From Afifella marina DSM 2698 (lineage in GTDB: Bacteria > Pseudomonadota > Alphaproteobacteria > Rhizobiales > Afifellaceae): a stretch of 64,000 nucleotides of DNA. Position numbers and translations under genes: made by a program. The stretch spans positions 372,001-436,000 of the forward strand of contig NZ_FMVW01000002.1 in NCBI RefSeq assembly GCF_900102695.1, given 5' to 3'. The notes below the pieces were generated by a model. It was given only the letters and a program-made list of their open reading frames with translations. It made no database searches and had not been told where the DNA came from. This document shows, piece by piece, positions 42,024 through 51,900 of the stretch; the first letter of the stretch is position 1; each line of letters begins with the position of its first letter.

Positions 42024-43511
42024 TCAATCGTAACGTACCGGAAGCCGCTCTTCGTGGGCCAGGGACGAGAAGCGCGTCACGTCGGCCTCGAAGGCGAGAT
42101 CGATCGTGCCGGTCGGGCCGTGACGCTGCTTGCCGACGATGACTTCGGCGCGGCCTGCGACACCCTCCATCTCCGCCTGCCACTTGAAGAACTCCTCGGT
42201 GCCTTCCTTCGGCTTCTTGTTCTTCAGATAATATTCCTCGCGGAAGACGAAGATGACGACGTCGGCGTCCTGCTCGATGGAACCCGATTCGCGCAGATCC
42301 GAGAGCTGCGGGCGCTTGTCGTCGCGCGCCTCGACCTGACGCGAGAGCTGGGAGAGGGCGAGCACCGGCACGTTCAGCTCCTTGGCGAGGGCCTTCAGGT
42401 TGGTGGTGATCTCGGTGATCTCCTGCACACGGCTGTCGGAGGAGCGTTTCGAAGAACCCTGGATGAGCTGCAGATAGTCGATGACCAGAAAATCGAGGCC
42501 GCGCTGGCGTTTCAGACGACGCGCGCGCGCCATGAGCTGGCCGATGGAGATGCCGCCGGTCTGGTCGATGTAGAGCGGCATTTTCTGCATTTCCTGGGCC
42601 GCCACGACGATCTTGTCGAATTCTTCCTCGTGGATGTCGCCGCGCCGGATCTTCGATGAGGGGACGGCGGCCTGTTCGGCGATGATGCGGGTCGCGAGCT
42701 GTTCGGACGACATTTCCAGCGAGAAGAAGCCGACGATGCCGCCGTCGATGGTCTTCATCGTGCCGTCGCCCTGCTGTTCGCCGCGCCAGGCGCGCGCAAC
42801 ATTGTAGGCGATGTTGGTGGCGAGCGCCGTTTTGCCCATGCCCGGGCGACCGGCGAGGATGATCAAATCCGAAGATTGCAGACCGCCCATGAGGCGGTCC
42901 ATGTCGTCGAGGCCCGTGGCGATGCCCGACAGGTGGCCGTTTCGCTCGTAGGCGGCGGCCGCCATATCGATGGCGGTCTTCAGCGCGTCGCCGAAACCCT
43001 GGAAGCCGGTTGCGCCACGGCCCTTTTCGGCGAGTTCGAAGAGCGATCTCTCGGCTTCCTCGATCTGGTGGCGAGGCGTCATGTCGACCGGCGCGTCATA
43101 GGCGACGTTCACCATGTCCTCGCCGATGGTGATCAGCGAGCGGCGCAGCGCCAGATCGTAGATCGTGCGGCCGTAATCCTGGGCGTTGATGATCGTCGCC
43201 GCCTCATAGGCGAGGCGGGAGAGATATTCCGCGATGGTGATCTCGCCGACGCGCTGTTCCTCGTTGAGGAAGCTCTTGAGCGTCCGCGGATCGGCGATCT
43301 TGCCGACACGGATCAGCTGGCGCGCGACTTCGTAGATGCGCTGGTGCAGGGGATCGTAGAAATGAACGGGTTCGAGGAAATCGGAGACCCGGTCGAGCGC
43401 GTCGTTGTTGATCAGAATGGCGCCGAGAAGCGCCTGCTCGACTTCGATATTATGAGGCACCTGGCGAGGCGAAATGGGCTCGGCTTCGCGTAAACGGGCT
43501 GCGGCTGTCAT
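42024..43511 (-). CDS. dnaB: replicative DNA helicase DnaB
   Basis: Hexameric replicative helicase, 495 residues. N-terminal domain (VEQALLGAILINNDALDRVSDFL), Walker A GRPGMGKTAL, Walker B FLVIDYLQLI, and the ESGSIEQDADVV motif are intact. The order rplI-dnaB-alr-radA matches other alphaproteobacteria. The 228-nt gap before it carries the rplI terminator and an imperfect dyad, but no firm promoter. Confidence 0.97.
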   Translation of the reverse strand: MTAAARLREAEPISPRQVPHNIEVEQALLGAILINNDALDRVSDFLEPVHFYDPLHQRIYEVARQLIRVGKIADPRTLKSFLNEEQRVGEITIAEYLSRLAYEAATIINAQDYGRTIYDLALRRSLITIGEDMVNVAYDAPVDMTPRHQIEEAERSLFELAEKGRGATGFQGFGDALKTAIDMAAAAYERNGHLSGIATGLDDMDRLMGGLQSSDLIILAGRPGMGKTALATNIAYNVARAWRGEQQGDGTMKTIDGGIVGFFSLEMSSEQLATRIIAEQAAVPSSKIRRGDIHEEEFDKIVVAAQEMQKMPLYIDQTGGISIGQLMARARRLKRQRGLDFLVIDYLQLIQGSSKRSSDSRVQEITEITTNLKALAKELNVPVLALSQLSRQVEARDDKRPQLSDLRESGSIEQDADVVIFVFREEYYLKNKKPKEGTEEFFKWQAEMEGVAGRAEVIVGKQRHGPTGTIDLAFEADVTRFSSLAHEERLPVRYD

Positions 43512-43687
43512 GGGACCGTCGTTGGTTAATCGCCCCTTACTAGCAAGCCTGCAGGACGTCGGGGCGAGACGGTGCAGGGTATGAGTCTTTTCCTAGTTGT
43601 TCCTTGTGGGGAACGACAAAACACCATTCCGGGCTTGACCGCGATCTCGTTGCCGCAGCGTCGACTCATACCGAACAAAAGAGCAAC

Positions 43688-43716
43688 AAAAAAGGGGCGC
43701 CCGCAAGCGCCCCTTT
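43688..43716 (-). terminator. rho-independent terminator of rpsF-rpsR-rplI
   Basis: AAAGGGGCGC / GCGCCCCTTT form a perfect 10-bp stem with a 6-nt loop. On the minus strand it is followed by a U-tract (plus-strand A-run 43688-43693), 24 nt after rplI. Confidence 0.9.
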
Positions 43717-43739
43717 CGATAATCCTCAGGAGAAGGCGA

Positions 43740-44354
43740 TTATTCGCGCTCCTCGTCCTCCGCGTCGACCTCGGTCGGCTCGAGCTGCAGATCCTCGGGA
43801 TTCTCGAAGACCTCTTCGAGAGCCGCGGCTTCCGCATCATCGGCCTCTTCGTCATCGAAGCGATCGCGACCGGAGAGGTTCTCGCCACGTTCCTGACGCT
43901 CGGCCTCATCGGCGTTGCGCGCGACGTTGAGCGTGATCGGAGCCTCGACCTCAGGATGCAGCGAAATCAGAATCGGATGCAGACCGAGCGTCTTGATCGG
44001 ACGATCGAGCCAGACCTGGCTGCGCACGACCGTGAAGCCTTCTTCGCCCAGAATCTCGGCGATGTCGCGGGTCGAGACGGAGCCGTAAAGCTGGCCCGTT
44101 TCGCCGGCGGAGCGGATGACGCTGAAGGTCTTGCCGGCGAGCTTTTCGGCCACCGCATCGGCTTCCTTCTTGGCTTCCAGGTTGCGCGCTTCGAGCTGCG
44201 TCTTCTCACGCTCGAAACGGGCCTTGTTGGCCTCGGTGGCGCGCAGAGCCTTGCCTTTGGGCAGGAGGAAGTTGCGGGCGTAACCGTCACGCACGCGCAC
44301 TTCGTCGCCCATCTGGCCGAGCTTGGCAACGCGCTCCAGAAGAATGACTTTCAT
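43740..44354 (-). CDS. rplI: 50S ribosomal protein L9
   Basis: L9, 204 residues. The N-terminus [34 protein letters not shown] is canonical, and a helical linker leads to the C-terminal domain. An acidic tail of about 50 residues (rich in Glu/Asp) follows, longer than in E. coli L9 but usual in alphaproteobacteria. Last gene of rpsF-rpsR-rplI. Confidence 0.97.
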   Translation of the reverse strand: MKVILLERVAKLGQMGDEVRVRDGYARNFLLPKGKALRATEANKARFEREKTQLEARNLEAKKEADAVAEKLAGKTFSVIRSAGETGQLYGSVSTRDIAEILGEEGFTVVRSQVWLDRPIKTLGLHPILISLHPEVEAPITLNVARNADEAERQERGENLSGRDRFDDEEADDAEAAALEEVFENPEDLQLEPTEVDAEDEERE

Positions 44355-44434
44355 TTCTATCTCCTTGCTGTCCCGCCTGGCCTTGGCCGGCGGTTAGAGG
44401 CGTCAGACAGGCCGACGCCCCAACGGGTTGGATC

Positions 44435-44683
44435 TTACTTCAGGACGTAAGGCAGTAGGCCCAGGAAGCGGGCGCGCTTGATCGCCTTGGCGAGCTCACG
44501 CTGCTTCTTGGCGGAAACCGCCGTGATGCGCGAAGGAACGATCTTGCCACGCTCGGAGACGTAACGCTCCAGAAGCTTGACGTCCTTGTAGTCGATCCGC
44601 GGTGCATCCTCTCCGGAGAACGGGCAGGACTTGCGACGACGGTGAAAGGGCCGACGGGTCGGCAGCTGTGCGATATCGACCAT
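44435..44683 (-). CDS. rpsR: 30S ribosomal protein S18
   Basis: S18, 82 residues, full length. The N-terminus [24 protein letters not shown] and the helical core ([48 protein letters not shown]) are canonical. The ATG at 44683 is 4 nt after the rpsF stop. It binds with S6 in the 30S platform. Confidence 0.97.
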   Translation of the reverse strand: MVDIAQLPTRRPFHRRRKSCPFSGEDAPRIDYKDVKLLERYVSERGKIVPSRITAVSAKKQRELAKAIKRARFLGLLPYVLK

Positions 44684-44687
44684 GTGC

Positions 44688-45065
44688 TTATTCTCCATCC
44701 TCGCGGCGGCGTTCGCGTTCGCGACGGCGACGCTCATCGCGCTCACGCTTCTGCATCTGCACGGAGGGCTCTTCCTCGTGCTCGTCGACGCGGATCGTCA
44801 TGAAGCGGATGATGTCTTCATTGTAGCGCATCTGACGCTCCATCTCCGCCACCACCGGGGAGGGGGCATCGATGTTCATCAGTGCGAAATACGCCTTGCG
44901 GTTCTTTTCGATGCGGTAGGTGAGGGACTTCATGCCCCAGTTCTCGGTCTTACCGACAGAGCCACCACCCTGCTCGACGACACCCTTATAGTGTTCGACG
45001 AGCTCATCGACCCGCTGGCCCGACACATCCTGTCGGACCAGGAATACGTGCTCATAAAGTGACAT
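44688..45065 (-). CDS. rpsF: 30S ribosomal protein S6
   Basis: S6, 125 residues from [13 protein letters not shown]. The ferredoxin-like fold is followed by a very basic, Arg/Glu-rich tail ([17 protein letters not shown]), common in alphaproteobacteria. First gene of the operon; a good sigma-70-type promoter and a structured leader lie upstream. Confidence 0.97.
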   Translation of the reverse strand: MSLYEHVFLVRQDVSGQRVDELVEHYKGVVEQGGGSVGKTENWGMKSLTYRIEKNRKAYFALMNIDAPSPVVAEMERQMRYNEDIIRFMTIRVDEHEEEPSVQMQKRERDERRRRERERRREDGE

Positions 45066-45100
45066 AACTGGCCTTTCCATTCAGCAACCTGCCTGGCGCG

Positions 45101-45150
45101 GAGCCTCACCGAAGCCTCAGCCGGATCTTTCGAAAACCGGAGAAAGGCTC
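45101..45150 (-). promoter_or_regulatory. structured rpsF leader element
   Basis: Outer arms GAGCCT (45101-45106) and AGGCTC (45145-45150) can pair, and inside them CCGG arms flank a TTTCGAAA core (45121-45140). It lies 36-85 nt before the rpsF start on the minus strand. S6:S18 complexes bind a leader RNA in many bacteria; that this is such a site is only a suggestion. Confidence 0.3.
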
Positions 45151-45265
45151 AAGAGTGCGTCTTCAGGAGCGGAGACACCGGGAACCGACCGGTCTTGCCG
45201 GTCTCGGCCACCTCTTGGGTAGCCGTCCCCATTCAGCCCCCGGCCGAAGCCGGTCGCATCGCTGC

Positions 45266-45293
45266 GTTATAGGGATTTTTCGTTTCCGTGCAA
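45266..45293 (-). promoter_or_regulatory. promoter of rpsF-rpsR-rplI
   Basis: On the minus strand TTGCAC (45293-45288) and TATAAC (45271-45266) are separated by 16 nt, a close match to a sigma-70 promoter, about 200 nt upstream of rpsF. Confidence 0.6.
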
Positions 45294-45450
45294 GCCTGTG
45301 GGGACCATGCCCTGATGAATGCCGGAAAAAGCGCACGATCTCTTGCGTTCATGCTCTTGCCCTTGCGTCGGGTTGCCTCATTCTAGTCCCATCCGACGCC
45401 CATGAGGCGGCGTTCCGCCACCCGCTGATGCTCTTTCCGACCGGACACCG

Positions 45451-48243
45451 ATGCTTTTGACCGATCTCTTTCCTGCGCGTCTTTTGCGCCTTTCCGCCGT
45501 TCTGCTCGTGCTTTTCACACTTGCGGGTCTGGCGCCGAGCGGTGCCGGCGCGCAATCCCTGCCGATGCCGACCATGCCCGGCACCTCCGACACGTCGGGC
45601 TCTTCGGATACGGCGAATGAGGGAGAGGGCGATACGAGCGGTGACAGCGCGCTCCGCGCCAAGTTGCTCGCCGACATTTTGAAGGACGAGAAAGCGCGTC
45701 AGGCGCTCATCGACCAGCTCGAGCAACTTGCAAATCCGCAGTCGCAGGCGGCGGAGGCCGCGGCGCCGCAGGAAGAGGAAGACCAGTCGCTTGCCCGGCA
45801 GCTCGCCGATGCCACCAAGGGCGCGGCCGAGGCGAGCTACGGCGTGGTCGAGCGTCTCTTCCGCGACCTGAAAGGTCTTGGCGCGCTCGCCAAGCAGGCG
45901 GGTGATCTCGATTGGGGCGCCCTGCAGGTCGCCATTTTGCGGCTCTTCGGAACGATCGCGGTCACCGGAGTGGGCCTCGTCGTCTTCAGTTATCTCTTTC
46001 AAAAGCTCACGCATCTCGTGACGCGGCGCATATCCGGGCCGCACGCGGTCGTCAGGAGCATTGCTTTCGTCGTCGAAACGCTCGCCGACATCCTGGCTCT
46101 GGCGATCGCCTATGCCGTCGGCAGCGGGCTTGCGGTCGGCGTCTTCGGCGATGGCGGACAGATGCAGATCGAGCAGTCGCTTTATCTCAACGCCTTCCTC
46201 ATCGTCGGCGGCGTGCGGGTCTTTTTGCGAGCGATCGTCGCTTCGACGCCGGAGACGACCTCTCTCATCCCCTACCGGGAAGGCATCACCGATTACGCCT
46301 ATGCCCGGCTGATGGTGGTGGCGGCGCTCTTGATCACCGGCATCGCCTTTCTGGTGCCCGTCGTCAACACCAGCCTCTCCTTCGTCGCCGGGCGCGGGCT
46401 GCGCGTGACCGTCATGCTGGTGGCGGCCTTCGTGGCGCTCACGTCGATGCGAACGCTGGCCGCGCGTATCAGGGAGCGGCGTGACCCGGATACCCAGGGC
46501 ATGGGCGGCCAGGTCGTGACCATGTTCGTGCAGCTCTGGCCCTGGATCGGCACGCTCTACGTGCTTGCCGTCCTCTCCATCGGCATCACCCGGCCTTACC
46601 TCCTCGTCTCGTTCGTGGTCGGCGCCTCCGTGCGCACGGCGGTGGCGATCGGGATCGGCGTGGCGCTCGTGGCGCTGGTGAAGCTCGCGCTGCAGCGCGG
46701 CGTGCGTCTGCCGCAATGGATGGCGCGGGAAGTTCCAGTTCTGGAACGGCGGATGAATACGCTCATCCCGGCGATTCTGAAGATCGTGCGCACGCTCGTG
46801 ATCGTCGCCGTGATCCTGGCCATCATCGACGCCTGGCAGGTGCTCGACATTTCCGGGTGGATGTCGACCGAGCGAGGCGCCGATCTCGTCGCGCGGATTA
46901 TCAGCGCCCTCATCATCGTCGTCGTCACCTATCTTCTGTGGATCGGCATCTCGTCCTGGATCGAGCACAGGCTCAACTACGGCAAGCAGGGAGCGATGCC
47001 GAGCGCGCGTGCGCGCACGATCCTCTCCCTCATGCGCAACGGGCTTTCCATCACGCTCTTCGTGATCGCGGGTATGCTCGCTTTGTCGCAGCTCGGTGTG
47101 AATATCGGGCCGCTTCTCGCCGGTGCCGGTGTCCTTGGTCTTGCCGTCGGTTTCGGCTCCCAGAAGCTCGTTCAGGACGTCATCACAGGCGCCTTCATCC
47201 AGTTTGAAAACGCGATCAACGAGGGGGATGTCGTCACGGTCGCCGGTATCTCCGGCGTGGTGGAGAAGCTGACGGTGCGCTCTGTGGGCATTCGCGATCT
47301 GGCGGGCGTCTATCACATCGTGCCGTTCTCGTCGGTCGATGCCGTCTCCAACTCGATGCGCAAATTCGCCTATCACCTGGCCGAGGTCGGCGTCGCCTAC
47401 CGCGAGAATATCCGCGAGGTGAAGGAGGCGATGCGTGAGGCCTTCGACCGCCTCAAGGCGAGCGAATACGGCACCGATATCATCGACGATTTCGAGATGC
47501 ACGGGGTGACCGCACTGGCCGATTCGGCGGTCATGGTGCGCGGGCGCATCAAGACGCTGCCGGGCAGCCAATGGGCGGTCGGCCGCGCCTATACGGAGAT
47601 CATGAAAGAGGTCTTCGATGAGCGCGATATCGAGATCCCGTTCCCGCATCGCACGCTCTATCTCGGCGTCCACAAGGATGGGCATATCGACACCTTGCCT
47701 ATCGCGATCGAAGAACAGGCCCGACGCAAAGCGCTGGAAGAAACGGCGGTTTCTGCGGACGGCGAGAAAAAGGACGGCGGAAAGAAGGACGAAAAATCCG
47801 AACCGGCTCAAGGCGCGAGCGCTTCGGAGCCCTACACGGCACCGACCCAGGATCTGCCGGCGGAAGAGGGACAGGCGAAGGCCGCAGCCCTCAAGGCTGC
47901 CGCACTCTCCGGCGGAAAGGTTGCCGAGGGTGAGCCGTTTGCGGACCAGTTCACCGAGGATCAGCTGCCCGATACGGAGGATTCGCGCAAAGCCGCCGCT
48001 TCCGTCGATCAGCCGGATGAGGATGAAGCGGCTAAGAACAAGCCGTCTGGGGAGAAACCGGCCGGGGAGGGGGCAAGCGCGAAGGCGTCCGACAAGACCC
48101 CAGCGAGCCGTCGCACGAGCGGGCAGGGCGCGAAGGGGTCGCGTTCGCAAAATCGCAACCGCAGACCGCGTCGCCGGCGCAAGGACGAACCGAAGCTGCC
48201 GGAACCGACACAGGATTCTGACGGCGATTCGGACGAGCAATAG
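45451..48243 (+). CDS. large mechanosensitive ion channel (MscS superfamily)
   Basis: A 930-residue membrane protein. A signal-like N-terminus and a periplasmic part precede about ten membrane helices. The MscS core starts near residue 550: pore helix GVLGLAVGFGSQKLVQDVITGAF, the beta domain FENAINEGDVVTVAGISGVVEKLTVRSVGIRDL, and the cytoplasmic cage. The last ~180 residues are a low-complexity charged tail (Lys/Glu/Ala, then Arg-rich), not part of the channel family. It likely opens on hypo-osmotic shock. It ends 147 nt before fabD and is not obviously part of its operon. Confidence 0.88.
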   Translation: MLLTDLFPARLLRLSAVLLVLFTLAGLAPSGAGAQSLPMPTMPGTSDTSGSSDTANEGEGDTSGDSALRAKLLADILKDEKARQALIDQLEQLANPQSQAAEAAAPQEEEDQSLARQLADATKGAAEASYGVVERLFRDLKGLGALAKQAGDLDWGALQVAILRLFGTIAVTGVGLVVFSYLFQKLTHLVTRRISGPHAVVRSIAFVVETLADILALAIAYAVGSGLAVGVFGDGGQMQIEQSLYLNAFLIVGGVRVFLRAIVASTPETTSLIPYREGITDYAYARLMVVAALLITGIAFLVPVVNTSLSFVAGRGLRVTVMLVAAFVALTSMRTLAARIRERRDPDTQGMGGQVVTMFVQLWPWIGTLYVLAVLSIGITRPYLLVSFVVGASVRTAVAIGIGVALVALVKLALQRGVRLPQWMAREVPVLERRMNTLIPAILKIVRTLVIVAVILAIIDAWQVLDISGWMSTERGADLVARIISALIIVVVTYLLWIGISSWIEHRLNYGKQGAMPSARARTILSLMRNGLSITLFVIAGMLALSQLGVNIGPLLAGAGVLGLAVGFGSQKLVQDVITGAFIQFENAINEGDVVTVAGISGVVEKLTVRSVGIRDLAGVYHIVPFSSVDAVSNSMRKFAYHLAEVGVAYRENIREVKEAMREAFDRLKASEYGTDIIDDFEMHGVTALADSAVMVRGRIKTLPGSQWAVGRAYTEIMKEVFDERDIEIPFPHRTLYLGVHKDGHIDTLPIAIEEQARRKALEETAVSADGEKKDGGKKDEKSEPAQGASASEPYTAPTQDLPAEEGQAKAAALKAAALSGGKVAEGEPFADQFTEDQLPDTEDSRKAAASVDQPDEDEAAKNKPSGEKPAGEGASAKASDKTPASRRTSGQGAKGSRSQNRNRRPRRRRKDEPKLPEPTQDSDGDSDEQ

Positions 48244-48390
48244 AGGCGCGCACGATATTTTTGCCGGGTGCCGCGGCGGGCGTCATGGCGCCTTGACAGT
48301 CCACGCACAGCGTGATCACACCCGCTCAACTGACGTCGCGGCCCTTTGGGCGGCGAGAGCAAGAAGCGGCAAGAACAAAAAGGAGAAGCC

Positions 48391-49344
48391 ATGGCCACCG
48401 TGTTCGCTTTCCCGGGGCAGGGGAGCCAGGCCGTCGGCATGGGAGCTGCGCTCGCAGACGCTTTTCTGGAAGCGCGCGCGGTTTTTCAGGAAGTGGACGA
48501 CGCGCTCGGTGAGGCTCTTTCGAAGACCATTTTCGAGGGCCCGGACGACGCGCTCACTTTGACGCGCAACGCGCAGCCGGCGTTGATGGCGGTTTCCATG
48601 GCGGCTCTGAAGGCGCTTGAGACGCAGGGAATTTCGGTTTCGACACATGCCGATTTCGTCGCCGGGCATTCGCTTGGCGAATATTCCGCGCTGGCGGCGG
48701 CCGGAAGCCTTTCGATCGCCGATGCGGCGAAGCTCTTGCGCATTCGCGGCGATGCCATGCAGGCGGCGGTGCCGGTCGGCGAGGGCGCCATGGCGGCGAT
48801 CCTCGGCCTCGACATCGAGGCTGTGCGCGAGATCGCAAAAGAAGCCGCGCAGGGCGATGTCTGCGAAGCGGCGAACGACAATGCGCCGGGACAGGTGGTC
48901 GTCTCAGGTAGCAAGGCGGCCGTCGAACGGGCGGCGGAGATCGCCAAGGCCAAGGGCGCGAAGCGCGCCATGCTTCTGCCGGTGTCCGCACCCTTCCATT
49001 GCGCCTTGATGCAGCCGGCAGCCGAACGTATGGCCGAGGCGCTCGCGCAAACCGAGATTGCGCCGCCTGCAGTGCCTGTCGTGGCGAATGTCACGGCGCG
49101 GCCGTTGACGGACGTTTCGGAAATCCGTCAACGTCTCGTCGAACAGGTGACGGGTGCTGTCCGCTGGCGCGAATCAGTTGCCTGGATGGGCGAGAACGGC
49201 GTGACGCTCATGGCCGAGATCGGCGCGGGGCGCGTCCTCTCCGGCCTCGTCCGCCGTATCGCGCCTGGAATCAGCGCGCTTGCCGTCGGCAAGCCCGAGG
49301 AGATCGAGGCTGCCGTGGCAGCGCTCAAAGCAGCGAAAGAATAG
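48391..49344 (+). CDS. fabD: malonyl-CoA:ACP transacylase
   Basis: FabD loads malonate onto acyl carrier protein, 317 residues. The N-terminal FPGQGSQ and the nucleophile Ser94 in GHSLGEY are intact, as is the later GRVLSGLVRRI. ATG 48391 follows AGGAG (48381-48385). First gene of fabD-fabG-acpP-fabF. Confidence 0.96.
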   Translation: MATVFAFPGQGSQAVGMGAALADAFLEARAVFQEVDDALGEALSKTIFEGPDDALTLTRNAQPALMAVSMAALKALETQGISVSTHADFVAGHSLGEYSALAAAGSLSIADAAKLLRIRGDAMQAAVPVGEGAMAAILGLDIEAVREIAKEAAQGDVCEAANDNAPGQVVVSGSKAAVERAAEIAKAKGAKRAMLLPVSAPFHCALMQPAAERMAEALAQTEIAPPAVPVVANVTARPLTDVSEIRQRLVEQVTGAVRWRESVAWMGENGVTLMAEIGAGRVLSGLVRRIAPGISALAVGKPEEIEAAVAALKAAKE

Positions 49345-49369
49345 GCAGAGAAAGAAGAGGGGAGAGGGC

Positions 49370-50107
49370 ATGTTCAGCCTCGAGGGAAAACGCGCGCTCG
49401 TCACCGGTGCGAGCGGGGGAATCGGCGGCGCCATCGCGCGTGGGCTTCATGCCCAGGGCGCGAGGGTTGCGCTGTCGGGCACCCGTGAAGAGCCGCTGAA
49501 TGCGCTTGCAGCCGAGCTTGGCGACCGCGCGCATGTGCTTCTTGCCAATCTCTCCGATACGGCGGCCGTCGATGGGCTCATCGGTGAGGCCGAGAAGGCG
49601 ATGGGCGGGCTCGACATTCTCGTCAACAATGCCGGGCTCACGCGCGACGGCCTCGCCATGCGCATGAAGGACGCCGATTGGGAGATCGTTCTCAAGGTCA
49701 ATCTGGAGGCGGCGTTCCGCCTGTCGCGTGCCGCGCTCAAAGGCATGATGCGCCAGAGGGCCGGACGGATCATCAACATCACCTCGGTCGTCGGGGTGAC
49801 CGGCAATGCCGGTCAGGCGAATTACGCTGCCTCAAAAGCCGGTCTCATCGGTATGTCGAAGGCGCTGGCTCAGGAGGTGGCGAGCCGCGGCATTACCGTG
49901 AATTGCATCGCTCCCGGATTCATCACCAGCGCCATGACCGATCAGCTCAATGAGAAGCAGCGCGAAGGAATCATGTCGAGCATTCCGGCCGGTCGGCTCG
50001 GAAGTGGCGAAGACATTGCTGCGGCTGCGGTTTTCCTGGCGAGCCAGGAAGCCGACTACGTCACCGGGCAGACACTGCACGTCAATGGCGGCATGGCGAT
50101 GATCTGA
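49370..50107 (+). CDS. fabG: 3-oxoacyl-ACP reductase
   Basis: FabG, an NADPH-dependent SDR, 245 residues. TGASGGIGG binds NADPH, NNAG is present, and the catalytic Tyr152-Lys156 pair lies in YAASK. Start 49370 follows GGGAGAGG. It is 25 nt after fabD. Confidence 0.96.
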   Translation: MFSLEGKRALVTGASGGIGGAIARGLHAQGARVALSGTREEPLNALAAELGDRAHVLLANLSDTAAVDGLIGEAEKAMGGLDILVNNAGLTRDGLAMRMKDADWEIVLKVNLEAAFRLSRAALKGMMRQRAGRIINITSVVGVTGNAGQANYAASKAGLIGMSKALAQEVASRGITVNCIAPGFITSAMTDQLNEKQREGIMSSIPAGRLGSGEDIAAAAVFLASQEADYVTGQTLHVNGGMAMI

Positions 50108-50286
50108 CGCCAAAGAACCGCACGACCACCGTCTTTCGACTGCTGGTCAAGGCCATAGAAACATGATAACGGACCGCGCGACCATCCCCGTTCGACCCCT
50201 CGACCGCGCGGCAATCCGGGTTTTTCAGGGGATAAGGACTGTTTTTCACGGTCATACCAGACCAGGCAATCGAGGAAGCTGAGGCT

Positions 50287-50529
50287 ATGAGTGAGAGCAA
50301 TATCGAGGAGCGCGTCAAAAAGATCGTCGTGGAGCACCTTGGCGTTGAAGAAGAAAAGGTCACCAAGGAAGCCAGCTTCATTGATGACCTCGGCGCCGAC
50401 AGCCTGGACACGGTCGAGCTTGTGATGGCGTTCGAAGAAGAGTTCGGCGTGGAAATTCCGGACGATGCTGCTGAGACCATCCTGACGGTGGGCGATGCCG
50501 TGTCGTTTCTTGAGAAGAACGCCGGCTGA
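50287..50529 (+). CDS. acpP: acyl carrier protein
   Basis: AcpP, 80 residues, very acidic. The phosphopantetheine attachment site is Ser39 in [10 protein letters not shown]. It lies 179 nt after fabG, so it may also have its own promoter, as is common for this very abundant protein. Confidence 0.97.
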   Translation: MSESNIEERVKKIVVEHLGVEEEKVTKEASFIDDLGADSLDTVELVMAFEEEFGVEIPDDAAETILTVGDAVSFLEKNAG

Positions 50530-50558
50530 CCTTCTCTCGTGATTTGCGGTACAGTGGA

Positions 50559-51821
50559 ATGAGGCGCGTCGTCGTTACGGGTCTCGGCATGGTTTCGCCC
50601 CTCGGTTGCGGGGTGGAGGAAACCTGGTCGAGACTTCTTGCTGGTGAGAGTGGTGCTGCACGCATCGAGGCCTTCAAGGTCGACGATCTTGCGTGTCAGA
50701 TCGCTTGCCAGATTCCGCGTGGCGACGGCTCCGGCGGCACCTACAATCCGAACGATTGGATGGAGGTGAAGGAGCAGCGCAAGGTCGATGAATTCATCAC
50801 CTTTTCCATGGCCGCTGCTGCCCAGGCGCTGAAAGATGCCGAGTGGGAACCCGACGAATACGAAGACCAGATCCGCACGGGTGTGCTGATCGGGTCCGGT
50901 ATCGGCGGGATCCGCGGCATCGTCGAAGGCGGGCTTTTGTTGGAGGAGAAGGGGCCACGTCGCGTGTCTCCCTTCTTCATCCCAGGCCGCCTCATCAACC
51001 TTGCGGCAGGGTACGTCTCGATCCAGCACAATCTGAAGGGCCCGAATCATGCCGTCGTGACGGCGTGCTCCACGGGCGCTCATGCTATCGGCGACGCGTC
51101 GCGTCTCATCGCGCTGGGCGACGCCGAGGTGATGGTGGCAGGCGGTACCGAATCACCTCTCAATCGCGTCTCGGTGGCGGGCTTTGCCGCCTGCCGGGCG
51201 CTATCGACGAATTTCAACGAAACGCCGACGAAGGCGTCGAGACCCTATGACCGCGACCGTGACGGCTTCGTCATGGGCGAGGGCGCGGGTGTCGTCGTTC
51301 TGGAAGAGCTCGAACACGCCAAGGCGCGCGGCGCGCGCATCTATGGCGAGATCGTCGGCTACGGCATGTCGGGCGATGCCTATCACATCACGGCTCCGGC
51401 CGAGGATGGCGACGGCGCGTATCGCTGCATGACCGCCGCTTTGAAGCGGGCCGGGGTGAGCCCCGACGAGATCGACTATATCAACGCGCATGGCACTTCG
51501 ACGCCGCTCGGCGACGAGATCGAGCTGCGCGCTGTGGAACGCCTGACCGGTCAGCATGCCTCCGAGATGACGATGTCGTCGACGAAGTCTGCGGTCGGGC
51601 ATCTTCTCGGAGCCGCCGGCGCGGTCGAAGCGATCTTCTCGATCCTCGCAATTCGCGACAATGTCGCGCCGCCGACGATCAATCTCGACAATCCGTCGGT
51701 CAACACGCCGATCGATCTGGTGCCGCATCAGCCGAAGGAAAAGCCGATCAATGTCGCGCTTTCCAACTCTTTCGGGTTCGGCGGCACGAACGCCTCGCTC
51801 GTCTTCCGGCGTTACAATTAG
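50559..51821 (+). CDS. fabF: 3-oxoacyl-ACP synthase II
   Basis: KAS II condensing enzyme, 420 residues. The Cys-His-His triad is visible: Cys170 (VTACSTGAHA), His in NAHGTSTPLGD and His in KSAVGHLLGAAG. ATG 50559 is preferred over TTG 50544 (N-terminus MRRVVVTGLGMVSPLG is canonical). Confidence 0.97.
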   Translation: MRRVVVTGLGMVSPLGCGVEETWSRLLAGESGAARIEAFKVDDLACQIACQIPRGDGSGGTYNPNDWMEVKEQRKVDEFITFSMAAAAQALKDAEWEPDEYEDQIRTGVLIGSGIGGIRGIVEGGLLLEEKGPRRVSPFFIPGRLINLAAGYVSIQHNLKGPNHAVVTACSTGAHAIGDASRLIALGDAEVMVAGGTESPLNRVSVAGFAACRALSTNFNETPTKASRPYDRDRDGFVMGEGAGVVVLEELEHAKARGARIYGEIVGYGMSGDAYHITAPAEDGDGAYRCMTAALKRAGVSPDEIDYINAHGTSTPLGDEIELRAVERLTGQHASEMTMSSTKSAVGHLLGAAGAVEAIFSILAIRDNVAPPTINLDNPSVNTPIDLVPHQPKEKPINVALSNSFGFGGTNASLVFRRYN

Positions 51822-51900
51822 CTGATCGGCCGGCAGCGGCCCTCTTTCGCCATATTCGAGCTTAGTTGTCGGATCGGCGGCGACGTGGGAAAAGCGGGCA

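Larger units (their letters stand above)
45066..45450. other. 385-bp divergent region: rpsF leader and promoter, MscS upstream region
   Basis: The left part holds the rpsF leader with a structured element (45101-45150) and its promoter (45266-45293). The right part (45300-45450) precedes the MscS-type gene; no clear promoter or RNA gene was found there. Confidence 0.5.

Noticed and set aside
43597-43619. Imperfect dyad GTTCC...GGAAC upstream of dnaB
   Set aside because: Only five perfectly paired bases, no DnaA box or LexA spacing; probably chance.
45349-48240. Minus-strand open frame of 963 codons opposite the MscS-type gene
   Set aside because: It is a shadow of the channel gene, rich in Arg, His and Asp and without recognisable domains.
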